Shown here: piece after piece, positions 9,252 to 17,451 of the stretch
Numbering within the stretch: position 1 is the first letter of the stretch
Layout: each line of letters begins with the position of its first letter
Source: Roseiarcus sp963741845
GTDB lineage: Bacteria > Pseudomonadota > Alphaproteobacteria > Rhizobiales > Beijerinckiaceae
Length of the DNA stretch: 64,000 nt
Direction of reading: 5' to 3'
NCBI GenBank assembly: GCA_963741845.1
Contig: CAVUJV010000025.1
Location: 186,001 to 250,000, forward strand
Made by a program: the position numbers and the translations under genes
The notes under the pieces: generated by a model
Seen by the model: the letters and a program-made list of their open reading frames with translations, nothing else
The model's database searches: none
What the model was told of the DNA's origin: nothing

Positions 9252-10254
9252 GGCGGATCCTGGGGTCGATCACGCCGTAGATGACATCGACAACGAGATT
9301 GACGACGATGACCGTCGCGGAGACCAGCATCACGCCGCCCTGCAGCGCGGGGTAATCACGCCGGCTGATCGAATCGATCAGCCATTTGCCGACGCCCGGC
9401 CAGGAGAAGATCGTCTCGGTGAGAACCGCGCCCGCGAGCAGGCCGGACACCGAGAGGCCGATGACCGTCACGACGGGCAGCATCGCATTGCGCAGCGCAT
9501 GAACGCCGATCACGCGCGCAGGCGAAAGCCCCTTGGCGCGCGCCGTTCGGACATAGTCCTCGTTGAGCACCTCCAGCATCGAGGAGCGCGTGATCCGCGC
9601 GATCACGCCGAGCGGCACCGTGCCGAGCACGATCGCAGGCAGCACGAGATGGCGAAGGGCGTCGAGGAACGCGCCCTGCTGATCGGACAGGAGCGCGTCG
9701 ATCGTCATGAAGCCGGTCGGCTGGTCGAAATAATAGTTGATGAGATCGATGCGCCCGGAGACCGGCAGCCAGCCGAGCCTCACCGAGACGAACATGATGA
9801 GCAACAGCCCCCACCAGAAGATCGGCATCGAATAGCCGAACAGCGAAATCGTCATCAGCGCCTGATCGAAGAGGCCGCCGCGTTTCACCGCGGCCATTGC
9901 GCCGGCCGGGAAGCCGACCGCGATCGCGAACAGCATGGCGAAGAACGAAAGTTCGAGCGTCGCGGGAAAGAGCGTCCCGAATTCGGTGAGCACCTTCTGT
10001 TGCGTGGCCAGCGATACGCCGAAATCGCCGTGAAGGAGATGAGTCGCGTAGGTAAGGAACTGGCGCCAGACCGGCTGATCGAGTCCAAGCTCATGGCGGA
10101 AATAGGCGAGCTGTTCGGGAGACATGCCGTGCTCGCCGGTCCTCACCTCAACCGGATCGCCGGGAACAAGCCGGATCGCGGCGAAGGTCAGAAACATCAG
10201 CCCGACGAAGGTCGGGATCGTGAGCGCTACGCGACGAAGGACATAGAGGAGCAT
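9241..10254 (-). CDS. dppB: Dipeptide ABC transporter permease DppB
   Basis: A 337-residue inner-membrane permease starting MLLYVLRRVALTIPTFVGL, the hallmark first helix of DppB/OppB. The usual DPVEVRTGEHGMSPEQ segment follows it in the periplasm. The EAA loop reads NEDYVRTARAKGLSP near residue 235 and the C-terminus ends VDVIYGVIDPRIR, the typical DppB tail. It lies 54 bases after dppA, separated by a strong hairpin. Confidence 0.93.
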   Translation of the reverse strand: MLLYVLRRVALTIPTFVGLMFLTFAAIRLVPGDPVEVRTGEHGMSPEQLAYFRHELGLDQPVWRQFLTYATHLLHGDFGVSLATQQKVLTEFGTLFPATLELSFFAMLFAIAVGFPAGAMAAVKRGGLFDQALMTISLFGYSMPIFWWGLLLIMFVSVRLGWLPVSGRIDLINYYFDQPTGFMTIDALLSDQQGAFLDALRHLVLPAIVLGTVPLGVIARITRSSMLEVLNEDYVRTARAKGLSPARVIGVHALRNAMLPVVTVIGLSVSGLLAGAVLTETIFSWPGVGKWLIDSISRRDYPALQGGVMLVSATVIVVNLVVDVIYGVIDPRIRHGR

Positions 10255-10272
10255 GGCGGGCCTGATGCGCGG

Positions 10273-10299
10273 CGGGCCCTGCCTCGACGGCAGGGCCCG
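10273..10299 (-). terminator. Intercistronic hairpin between dppA and dppB
   Basis: An 11-bp perfect stem (arms 10273-10283 and 10289-10299) encloses a five-base loop right after the dppA stop. There is no T tract, so it is more likely an mRNA-stabilising or attenuating hairpin than a full terminator. Such hairpins commonly keep binding-protein mRNA more abundant than permease mRNA. Confidence 0.65.
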
Positions 10300-10308
10300 G
10301 AGCCGGCC

Positions 10309-11899
10309 TCACTGGATGTCGACGCCTGCGAAGATGTGCGTTCCAAGCGGGCTCTGCTTGTAGCCGGTCACGTTCGCGCGCGTCGCTTCGTACACGGTCG
10401 AATGCGCGAGCAGGAGCTCCGGCGCCTCGTCATGCTCGATCTCCTGCATCCGCTTATAGAGCTTGGCGCGCTCGGCCTGATCGGAGATCGTGCGCGCCTT
10501 CACCAGCAGCGCATCGAACTCGGCGTTGCACCACTTCGTCGGGTTGCTGTCGCCGGGCTTGCCGCCGGGGCAGCCTCTGAGGAAGAAGAAATTGTCCGGG
10601 TCGCCGTTGTCGCCCGTCCAGCCGTACTGGCCGGTCATCTCCTCGCCGTTGGCGAGCCGCTTGCGGTACTCGCCCCATTCGTAAGTGACGAGCTTGGCGT
10701 TGACGCCGATCTTGGCGAGATCGGCCTGCATCATCTCGCCGATCCGCTTGCCGTTCGGATTGTAGGGGCGCTGCACCGGCATATACCAGAGGTCGATGTC
10801 GAACGGCGTCTTCACGCCGGCAGCGGCGAGCAGCGACTTGGCTTTCTCGGGATCGTAAGCGAACATCGGGGATCTTGTCGTCGAACGCCCACATCGTCGG
10901 CGGGATCAGAGTCGTGGCCTTCTCGCCCGCGCCGAGATAGACGTCCTTGATGATCGCGTCCCGGTCGATCGCCATGGCGAGCGCCTGCCGCGCCTCCTTC
11001 TTGTCGAGCGGCGGCTTCGTGACGTTGAAGGCCCAATAGGCGACGTTGAGGCCGGGCGCGCTCAACACCTTGAGCGACGGGTCGCTCTTCATTTCCGCAA
11101 TGTCGGCCGGCCGTGGATAGCCGTTGATGTGGCACTCGCCCGCCTTCAGCTTGGCGTAGCGGGCGGTGGCGTCAGGCGTGATCGCGAAGACGAGATCGTC
11201 CACGAGCGCCTTCTCGCCGTAGTAGTCCTTGTTGGCCTTGTAGCGGATCACGAAGTCCTTCTGGTAGCCGACGAAAGAGAAAGGCCCCGTGCCGACCGGG
11301 GCCTGGTCGAACTGCTCGGGCTTGCCCTTCTTGAGCAGGAAGTCCGCGTATTCCTTCGAGCCGATCGCCATGAAGTCCATCGCGAAATTGGCGAGGATCG
11401 CGACATTCGGCGTCTTCAGCTTCACCACGACCGTGTCGTCGTCCTTCTTTTCGACGGACTCCAGCAGGTTCGGCATGTCCATGTCATTGAAATAGTCGTA
11501 TTTTCCGCCCGAGACTTTGTAATAGGGGTTGTCCGGCTTCCACTGCCGGTCGATCGAGAACAGGACGTCGTCGGCGTTGAAGTCGCGGGTCGGCTTGAAG
11601 TCTTTCAGAGAATGGAACTTGACGCCCTTCCGAAGGTGAAAGGTGATCGTCTTGCCGCCGTCCGCGATCTCCCAACTCTCGGCGAGCCCCGGCACGATCT
11701 CGGTCGTGCCCCGCTTGAACTCGGTCAGCCGGTCATAGACCGGCCGCGCCGCGTCGAAGCTGGTTCCCGTCGTGTTGATGGCCGGGGTGAAGTTCTCGGG
11801 GCTGCCCTCCGAACAATAGACCAGCGTCTTGGCGGAAGCCGCGCCTGAACAGGCGATCGCCGCGGCGAGCGCAAAGCTGACGATGGCGGTTGATTTCAT
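10309..11899 (-). CDS. dppA: Dipeptide-binding periplasmic protein DppA, one frameshift
   Basis: A solute-binding protein of SBP family 5, about 529 residues after repair. The signal peptide MKSTAIVSFALAAAIACSG is cleaved near ASA. Mature landmarks are VYDRLTEFKRGTTEIVPGLAESWE and the peptide-binding RPYNPNGKRIGEMMQ. The frame breaks in a run of four G at 10868-10871: with one G fewer, DDKIP joins MFAYDPEKA without a gap, so an extra base is likely. It captures dipeptides for DppBCDF and is the first gene of the operon; I chose the ATG at 11899 because the signal peptide starts there. Confidence 0.9.
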
Positions 11900-12038
11900 G
11901 GGGCCATTGTCTCCTGGCATGGCGGCTTCCGCTGCCGCTTGAGCGTTTGCGTGAGCGCTGAATCCGCGCCCGAAAGAGGCCGGACCAACAAAGCCCGTTT
12001 TGCGAATGAGCGCAATGCCATGACCGGGCTGGCTTTCG

Positions 12039-12350
12039 TCACAAGGCCTTGAGCCGGGCGGTCAACGTCTCCGGGTCGCCGGTCACCGCCAGTTGCTTGA
12101 CCCGGCTTTTGGCGCCGGCGACCAGCGCGATCCGCGAGATCGGCGTCGCCAGCTTCTCCGCCAGAAGCGCGCGGAGCGCGTCATTGGCGCGGCCATCCTC
12201 GGGCGGCTCACGCACACGCGCGAGCAGCACGCTCGTTCCGTCGGCGAGTTCCGCCACGCCGTCGATCGCGTCGCGGCCGCCTTTCGGCGTCAGGCGGCAG
12301 GTCACGACGACGCCGTCGAGCGTCGCCCGCCACGGCTCGGCGCGGCTCAT
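12039..12350 (-). CDS. DUF167 family protein (YggU-like)
   Basis: A 103-residue DUF167/YggU-family protein of unknown function. The motifs VTCRLTPKGGRDAIDG near residue 15, REPPEDGRANDALRALLAE and GAKSRVKQL are the family hallmark. The gene starts in a four-base overlap with the stop of xerD, so the pair is probably co-translated. The 139 bases between it and dppA hold no gene; they contain the dppA upstream region. Confidence 0.88.
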   Translation of the reverse strand: MSRAEPWRATLDGVVVTCRLTPKGGRDAIDGVAELADGTSVLLARVREPPEDGRANDALRALLAEKLATPISRIALVAGAKSRVKQLAVTGDPETLTARLKAL

Positions 12351-13293
12351 TCGCCGTCGCCGTCATTCATCGGATGCAGGTCGCGCACCATCGCCTTGGC
12401 GCGCTCGTCGAGCACATGGGTGTAGATCTGGGTCGTCGAAATGTCGGAGTGGCCGAGCAGGTCCTGCACGACCCTCAGGTCCGCCCCGTTCTGCAAAAGG
12501 TGGCTTGCGAAAGCGTGGCGCAGCACATGCGGGCTGATCTTCGCGGCGCTGAGGCCCGCCGACGCGGCCGTGACTTTCAGGTCGCGCGCGAAGGCCTGCC
12601 GCGTCATGCAGCCGCTCGCGCTGTCGGCCGGAAAGAGCCAGGGCGCGGAAGCAAGTCCGGGCGCGGTCTCTTCGAGGCGCGCCCGATACGCCGCGAGCGC
12701 GGTGCGGGCTCGACCGGAGAGGGGCGCGAGCCGCTCCTTGCCTCCCTTGCCCCTGATCACGATCATTCCTTCCTTCGCGCGCGCCGCCGACTTCGGCAGA
12801 GCCGAGCGCTTCGGACACGCGCAGGCCCGATCCATAGATGAGCTCGATCAGCGCCGCCATGCGGGCGGTCGCCAGCCGCTCGCGCGCCGGGCGCTCCGGC
12901 GCGTCGAGACCTTCGCGCGCGGTCGCGATCAGCCGGTCGACTTCGTCGACGGTCAGCGTGGTCGGGAGGGGCCGCGCGCGCTTTGGCCCCTCGATCGCCA
13001 GCGTCGGATCGTCGCGGCGCTCGCCCTCCGCGTAAAGATGCTTGTGGAATTGCCGGATCGCCGAGAGCCGCCGCGCGAGCGACGACGCCTTGAGGCCTTC
13101 GGCGCCTCGCTCGGCAAGATAGGCCCGAACATCCGCCGCTCCGGCGCGCTTCACGTCGGCGCCCTGTTCGCGCAGATATCGCCTCATAGTCCGACAGGTC
13201 GCGCCGATAGGCTTCGATCGTATTCAGGCTCGCGCCCCGTTCGGCGGCGAGCGCGTCGAGAAAAGCGGCGACCAGATCTTTGCCCGCGCTCAC
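12347..13293 (-). CDS. xerD: Tyrosine recombinase XerD, two frameshifts
   Basis: About 314 residues after repair. The SAM-like N-terminal domain starts SAGKDLVAAFLDALAAERG; the catalytic domain has Arg in YGSGLRVSE, Lys in RGKGGKER, HVLRHAFASH, and LGHSDISTTQIYTH with the nucleophilic Tyr. XerCD resolve chromosome dimers at dif. Extra bases are inferred at 13182-13183 (repair gives DYERYLREQG) and at about 12800 (repair gives SEALGLPKSAARA). All catalytic residues are present, so sequence error is more likely than decay. The GTG start overlaps the upstream small gene (GTGA) and the stop overlaps the DUF167 start. Confidence 0.88.
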
Positions 13294-13433
13294 TTCTGCA
13301 CCTTCGGCAGTTGGATCGTCTGCGTGATCTCGCGAGGGGTCACCTTCACGAAGTTGGCGAGCGCATACAATCCGCCATAGACGAGCCCCGCAATCACTGC
13401 GACGGCAACCAGGAATCGGATCAGACTCGGCAA
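13290..13433 (-). CDS. Small membrane protein preceding xerD
   Basis: A 47-codon frame starting at a TTG (13433). It encodes one membrane helix (LIRFLVAVAVIAGLVYGGLYAL) followed by a short tail, FVKVTPREITQTIQLPK. Small proteins with this helix-then-REIT pattern sit next to xerD in other Hyphomicrobiales, to my recollection. Its TGA overlaps the GTG start of xerD, which supports it being translated. A stop lies just upstream, so only the TTG or a nearby CTG can start it; no strong ribosome-binding site is visible. Function unknown. Confidence 0.6.
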   Translation of the reverse strand: MPSLIRFLVAVAVIAGLVYGGLYALANFVKVTPREITQTIQLPKVQK

Positions 13434-13473
13434 GGCGGTCAGACTTTACGGCGCGTCGGCTTGGGTTAGCCGC

Positions 13474-14509
13474 TTATTCCTCATCGAACAAGCCGGCCTG
13501 AGGGCCCGCCCGCGGCGGCTCAGCGAGGCCCAGATGGCGGAAAGCATGCGAGGTCAGGAGGCGTCCGCGCGGCGTCCGCTGCACGAAACCCTGCTGGATC
13601 AGATAGGGCTCGATGATGTCCTCGATCGCGTCGCGCGGCTCCGAAAGCGCGGCCGCGATCGTCTCCACGCCCACCGGTCCGCCGCCGAACTTGAGGGCGA
13701 TCGTGTCGAGATAGCGCCGGTCCATCTGGTCGAGGCCGATCGGATCGACGTCGAGAAGCCGCAGCGCCCGGTCCGCCAGGGCCCGCGTCACGACGGCGGC
13801 GCTTTCGACCGTGGCGAAGTCCCTCACCCGCCGGAGCAGGCGCCCCGCGATGCGGGGCGTGCCGCGCGAGCGTTTTGCGATCTCGTTCGCGCCGTCCTCG
13901 GCCAGCGCCAGCCCGATCACGCGCGCGCCACGCGCGACGATGCCCTGAAGCTCCTCGGTCGTATAGAAATTGAGCCGGACCGGAATGCCGAAGCGGTCGC
14001 GGAGCGGCGTTGTGAGAAGGCCCGCCCGGGTCGTCGCGCCGACCAGCGTGAACTTGGCGAGGTCGATCTTGACCGAGCGCGCGGCCGGTCCCGCCCCGAT
14101 GATGAGGTCGAGCTGGAAATCCTCCATCGCGGGATAAAGGATCTCCTCGACCGCCGGATTGAGGCGATGGATCTCGTCGATGAACAAGCACGTCCCGCGG
14201 CTCGAGATTGGTGAGCTGCGCGGCGAGGTCGCCCGCCTTGGCGATGACCGGCCCGGAGGTCGAGCGGAAGTTGACGCCGAGCTCGCGCGCCACGATCTGC
14301 GCGAGCGTGGTCTTGCCGAGGCCCGGCGGGCCGACGAACAGCACATGGTCGAGCGCTTCGCCCCGGACCTTCGCCGAATCGATGAAGACCTGGAGGTTCT
14401 TGCGCGCGGCCTCCTGGCCGACGAAATCGGCGAGCGTCTGGGGCCTGAGGGCCGCGTCGTCCTCCGGGCGCTTTTCGGCCGAGACGAGGCGGCGGGGGGC
14501 TTCGGCCAT
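13474..14509 (-). CDS. ruvB: Holliday junction helicase RuvB, one frameshift
   Basis: About 344 residues after repair. Walker A is FVGPPGLGKTT near residue 65, Walker B is LFIDEIHRL, sensor 1 is GATTRAGLL, and the winged-helix C-terminus contains EPYLIQQGFVQRTPRGR. RuvB is the hexameric motor that drives branch migration with RuvA. The Walker B motif is split by an extra A at 14186-14187 in the plus strand; removing it joins LEPRDVL to FIDEIHR. The ATG (14509) overlaps the vapC stop, so it is translationally coupled to a toxin gene; a GTG at 14512 is an alternative start. Confidence 0.93.
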
Positions 14510-14889
14510 CACTGGCGGCCCTTCTTGAAGTAGGCCACGCCGGGCAATTCCGCAAAATGCGCGTCGCAGGTGAGAAGATCAGCGCGGACGTCCTTCGCGG
14601 TGGCGAAGACGATGGCGTCGGCCATGGCAAGCCTGTGGATGTTCGCGTAGCCGGCCGCTTTCGTCGCAATATCCGTCGTAAGCGGCGTGACAACCAGTTC
14701 CGTCGAAAAAGCGATCACGCGAGCGGCCGCCGCCTCTGATATCTCCCGGGCGAGCCAGCGCGCGAGCTCAAACTGAACGATCGTCGGGACAACCCACTGA
14801 TCATTGCGAGGGAGCTCCTGCGCAAGGCTCTCGCCGAGAGAGGACCCGAGGATCCACTCGATCCAGGCGGACGTGTCGACCACTCGCAT
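14509..14889 (-). CDS. vapC: VapC-like PIN-domain toxin
   Basis: A 126-residue PIN-domain protein. The acidic active-site residues appear as VVDTSAWIEW (Asp4), ELARW near residue 42, and MADAIVFATAKD, with LTCDAHF near the end. VapC toxins are endoribonucleases that cleave tRNA or rRNA and are held inactive by the VapB partner encoded just upstream. The start shares one base with the vapB stop (TGATG) and its stop overlaps ruvB. All catalytic acids look intact, so the toxin is probably functional. Confidence 0.88.
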   Translation of the reverse strand: MRVVDTSAWIEWILGSSLGESLAQELPRNDQWVVPTIVQFELARWLAREISEAAAARVIAFSTELVVTPLTTDIATKAAGYANIHRLAMADAIVFATAKDVRADLLTCDAHFAELPGVAYFKKGRQ

Positions 14890-15101
14890 CAGAAGCGGTC
14901 GTCCCGATCGCGATAGCCCTCGGGATTGGCTCCGCGCGCCATCCCCGCCAGGGCTTCGCGCTCTGGCACCGGAACGATCAGGACCCCTTCCGGCTTCGCG
15001 ATGAAGGCGACCTTCTGGCCGGGCCGCAACGCCAGCTGGTCGCGAACCTCCTTCGGAATCGAGACCTGATATTTGGAGGAGACGGTTGCGATCGCAGACA
15101 T
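14889..15101 (-). CDS. vapB: AbrB-type VapB antitoxin
   Basis: A 70-residue antitoxin with an N-terminal AbrB/SpoVT swapped-hairpin DNA-binding domain: ATVSSKYQVSIPKEVRDQL and LRPGQKVAFIAKPEG. The C-terminal 25 residues, with ALAGMARGANPEGYRDRDD, would bind VapC. Such antitoxins usually repress their own operon by binding palindromes upstream. The gene starts 44 bases after ruvA ends, so the pair sits within the ruv operon. I chose the ATG at 15101 as it begins the AbrB domain. Confidence 0.85.
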   Translation of the reverse strand: MSAIATVSSKYQVSIPKEVRDQLALRPGQKVAFIAKPEGVLIVPVPEREALAGMARGANPEGYRDRDDRF

Positions 15102-15145
15102 GCGCTTTACCTTTTTCGTATCGATCCCCTTACTGTAAGGCTGGC

Positions 15146-15760
15146 TCACTGCGCCAGCTCCCTCAGGCCGGCGCGGATGAAGGCGGAGGTCTCCGCCTCC
15201 GGGCCGAGTTCGCCGAGGCACTTGCCGACCACAGCCGCCGCCTGCGCGCGGGCGTAGCCGAGGCCGACGAGAGCGAGGATCGCGTCCTCGGCCGCTTTCG
15301 GCATGCCCGCCGCGCCTTCCAGGCGCGCGGGCGCGAGACCGATATCGACCGCGCCGAGCGCCGGCGCCTTGTCCTTGAGTTCGAGCACGAGCCGCGCCGC
15401 GAGCTTCGGGCCGACGCCGGGCGCGCGCGCCATCATCGCCTTGTCCTGCCGGGCGATGGCGGTCGAGAGGGTGTCCGCGGGGAGCGCGCCGAGGATGCCG
15501 AGCGCGAGCTTCGCGCCCACCCCCTGCACGCTCTGGAGCGTACGGAACCACTCCCGCTCGGCGACGGTGAGGAACCCATAGAGCCGGATCGCGTCCTCAC
15601 GCACATGCGTCTCGATGAGCAGTTCCGCCGGCTCGCCGGCCGGAGGCAGGGCGCGCAAGGTGCGCGCGGACGCGGCCACCAGATAGCCGACGCCGCCGAC
15701 GTCGAGGATGAGGCCCTCCTCCTCGACGCTGTCGACGACGCCGCGAAGCTTGCCGATCAT
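15146..15760 (-). CDS. ruvA: Holliday junction DNA-binding protein RuvA
   Basis: A 204-residue RuvA. The OB-fold domain I begins MIGKLRGVVDSVEEEGLILD; domain II contains two helix-hairpin-helix motifs (LQSVQGVGAKLALGIL and MARAPGVGPKLAARLV); the flexible linker is followed by domain III (AILALVGLGYARAQA), which contacts RuvB. It binds four-way junctions and targets RuvB to them. Its start overlaps the ruvC stop by four bases. Confidence 0.95.
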   Translation of the reverse strand: MIGKLRGVVDSVEEEGLILDVGGVGYLVAASARTLRALPPAGEPAELLIETHVREDAIRLYGFLTVAEREWFRTLQSVQGVGAKLALGILGALPADTLSTAIARQDKAMMARAPGVGPKLAARLVLELKDKAPALGAVDIGLAPARLEGAAGMPKAAEDAILALVGLGYARAQAAAVVGKCLGELGPEAETSAFIRAGLRELAQ

Positions 15761-16260
15761 GCCGCGCCTCGCGCCCGGGCGGTGCGATGCTGGGCGTGGC
15801 AGATGGCGACGGCCAGCGCGTCCGCCGCGTCGGGCGTGCGCGCGGTCGAGGCGGGCAACAGCATTCGGACCATCATCGCGACCTGCGGCTTCTCGGCGTG
15901 GCCGACGCCGACCACCGTCTTCTTGATGAGATTGGCGGCGTATTCCGACACCGGAAGATCCTTGAGCGCAAGCGCCGCCAGCGTCGCGCCGCGCGCCTGC
16001 CCGAGCTTCAGGGTCGACTGCGGGTCGCGGTTGACGAAGGTCTCCTCGACCGCCGCCTCATGCGGCCGGTCCCGCTCGACGAGCGCCGTCAGCTCCCGAT
16101 GGATGGCGGCGAGCCGGTCGGCAAGCGACGTCGCGGCGTCGGTATGGATCGAACCGCAGGCCAGAAAGCCCAGCCGCGAGCCCATCACCTCGATGAGGCC
16201 CCAGCCGGTGTTGCGGAGGCCCGGGTCGATGCCGAGGATGCGAATCGCGGCCGCGTTCAT
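15757..16260 (-). CDS. ruvC: Holliday junction resolvase RuvC
   Basis: A 167-residue resolvase. Catalytic acids lie in ILGIDPGLRNTGWG near residue 11, EETFVNRD near residue 70, and the C-terminal TPDAADALAVAICHAQ. RuvC cuts symmetric strands of the Holliday junction processed by RuvAB. I chose the ATG at 16260 (MNAAAIRILGID); one twelve bases upstream is less usual. It is the first gene of the ruvC-ruvA-vapB-vapC-ruvB unit and is divergent from the padR gene. Confidence 0.94.
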   Translation of the reverse strand: MNAAAIRILGIDPGLRNTGWGLIEVMGSRLGFLACGSIHTDAATSLADRLAAIHRELTALVERDRPHEAAVEETFVNRDPQSTLKLGQARGATLAALALKDLPVSEYAANLIKKTVVGVGHAEKPQVAMMVRMLLPASTARTPDAADALAVAICHAQHRTARARGAA

Positions 16261-16391
16261 GATCTGTCTCATACACGAAAACAGCGACGGAGACGCCCGC
16301 GTTTGCGGATCCGGTTAACGGCGGCCCCTGGGCACAAAAAATCGTCCGCTCCGCCGCTTGCAATCGCGATAGGTCTAAGATATATCTTTTT

Positions 16392-16403
16392 ACGATATAT
16401 CGT
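16392..16403. promoter_or_regulatory. Palindromic operator in front of padR
   Basis: A perfect 12-base palindrome, ACGATATATCGT, lies 36 bases before the padR start. It is embedded in further half-copies (gatatatc at about 16379-16386 and cgatatgtcatg at 16405-16416). PadR-family repressors typically bind AT-rich palindromes like this at their own promoter, so autoregulation is inferred. A good ribosome-binding site, AAGGAG, follows at about 16429-16434. Confidence 0.6.
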
Positions 16404-16439
16404 ACGATATGTCATGAAACGCCAATCAAAGGAGCAACA

Positions 16440-17027
16440 ATGTTTCATCGGTATTTTGAAGAGGCCATGCGCCAGCGCCGCCGCGGCTTCGGCCCCGAAG
16501 GTTTCGGACGGGAAGGTCCTGGACGACACGGCCATCGCGGCTGGCGCGGCGGATTTGGCCCGCGCGAGGGCCGCATGTTCGACGGCGGCGAGCTCCGCTG
16601 GGTGATCCTGACGCTCATCGCCGAAAAGCCGCGCCACGGCTACGAGGTCATCAAGGAGCTCGGCGAGCGGGTCGGCGGCGACTATTCCCCAAGCCCCGGC
16701 GTCATCTATCCGACGCTGACGATGCTCGAGGACATAGGCTACGCCGCCGTCAGCCCGGACGAGGGCGGGCGCAAGCTCTATGCGATCACGCCCGAGGGCG
16801 AGAAGGCGCTGGCCGAGAACAAGCCCCAGGTCGACGCGATCTTCGAGCGCTTCGCCGGCCGCGAGGAGGAGAGCGATCCCCGTTCGTTCGGCTCGGTCCT
16901 GCGCGCCATGATGAACCTGCGCGCCGCCGTCAAACTCCGCCTTCGTGGACGCGCCGCGACCCCGGAGCAGATCCAGGCGATCGTCGACGCGCTCGACGAG
17001 GCGGCGAAGAAGATCGAGCGGGCGTGA
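16440..17027 (+). CDS. PadR-family transcriptional repressor
   Basis: A 195-residue PadR regulator. A Gly/Arg-rich N-terminal tail of about 45 residues (RGWRGGFGPREGRMFD) precedes the winged helix: ELRWVILTLIAEKPRHGYEVI, SPSPGVIYPTLTMLED and GRKLYAITPEGEKAL. The C-terminal helical dimer region follows. Such N-terminally extended PadR proteins often control efflux or stress genes. No obvious target other than its own promoter is visible; the nearby metal ATPase is a candidate only by position. Confidence 0.88.
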   Translation: MFHRYFEEAMRQRRRGFGPEGFGREGPGRHGHRGWRGGFGPREGRMFDGGELRWVILTLIAEKPRHGYEVIKELGERVGGDYSPSPGVIYPTLTMLEDIGYAAVSPDEGGRKLYAITPEGEKALAENKPQVDAIFERFAGREEESDPRSFGSVLRAMMNLRAAVKLRLRGRAATPEQIQAIVDALDEAAKKIERA

Positions 17028-17047
17028 CGCGCGCTGAAGTCCGGTTC

Positions 17048-17078
17048 CCCTCGCCCCCGCCCTCTTCAGGGGCGAGGG
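17048..17078. terminator. Stem-loop between padR and the response-regulator remnant
   Basis: A 10-bp perfect GC-rich stem (17048-17057 with 17069-17078) separates the convergent padR gene and the truncated response regulator. It can end transcription from either side; there is no long T tract. The apparent stop codon of the regulator remnant falls inside the loop. Confidence 0.5.
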
Positions 17079-17380
17079 TCCCCGATCAGAGGCGCGCTGC
17101 CCGCGCCAAGCCCCTCGACACGGTCGTCGACGCCGGACAGGTTCGTGAGAAAGAGCGCCGGGGTCGAGACGCCCTCCGAACGGAGGAGAGCGACCACGGA
17201 AAGCCCGTCGAGCGCGGGCAACATGCGGTCGAGGACGATGACGTCGAAGGGTTCAGCGACCGCCAATTCGAAGCCTCCGCGTCCATTCGCCGCAACCGTT
17301 GGGACATGGCCGCGCGCTAGAAGGCCCGCGGCGATGAACTCGGCGGTCTCGGCGTCGTCCTCGACGATCAGGATTTTCAT
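17066..17380 (-). pseudogene. Truncated response regulator, receiver domain only
   Basis: A 104-residue frame with the start of an OmpR/PhoB-type receiver: MKILIVEDDAETAEFI holds the acidic pocket, VIVLDRMLPALDGL the phospho-acceptor Asp near residue 51, and TPALFLTNLSGVDDRVEGLGAG the beta4-alpha4 region. Homologues continue with a Lys-Pro switch and a DNA-binding domain, but here the protein ends within the intergenic hairpin soon after GLGAG. The fifth strand and conserved Lys are missing, so it is probably a remnant. No partner kinase is next to it. It starts 71 bases from the divergent metal ATPase. Confidence 0.7.
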
Positions 17381-17451
17381 GCGGCCAAATCCAGCGCCAG
17401 GCCCCGCGATCCGCACCGCGGCCCGGCGACGCAGCGGCTTTGCGTGACGCG

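Noticed and set aside
8719..10950. A 743-codon plus-strand open frame across dppC, dppB and part of dppA
   Set aside because: It is opposite three conserved transporter genes and has low-complexity, His/Arg/Asp-rich composition.
13474..14512. Programmed frameshifting in ruvB
   Set aside because: No slippery site or pattern known for ruvB; many other genes here carry the same one-base insertion, so sequence error is simpler.
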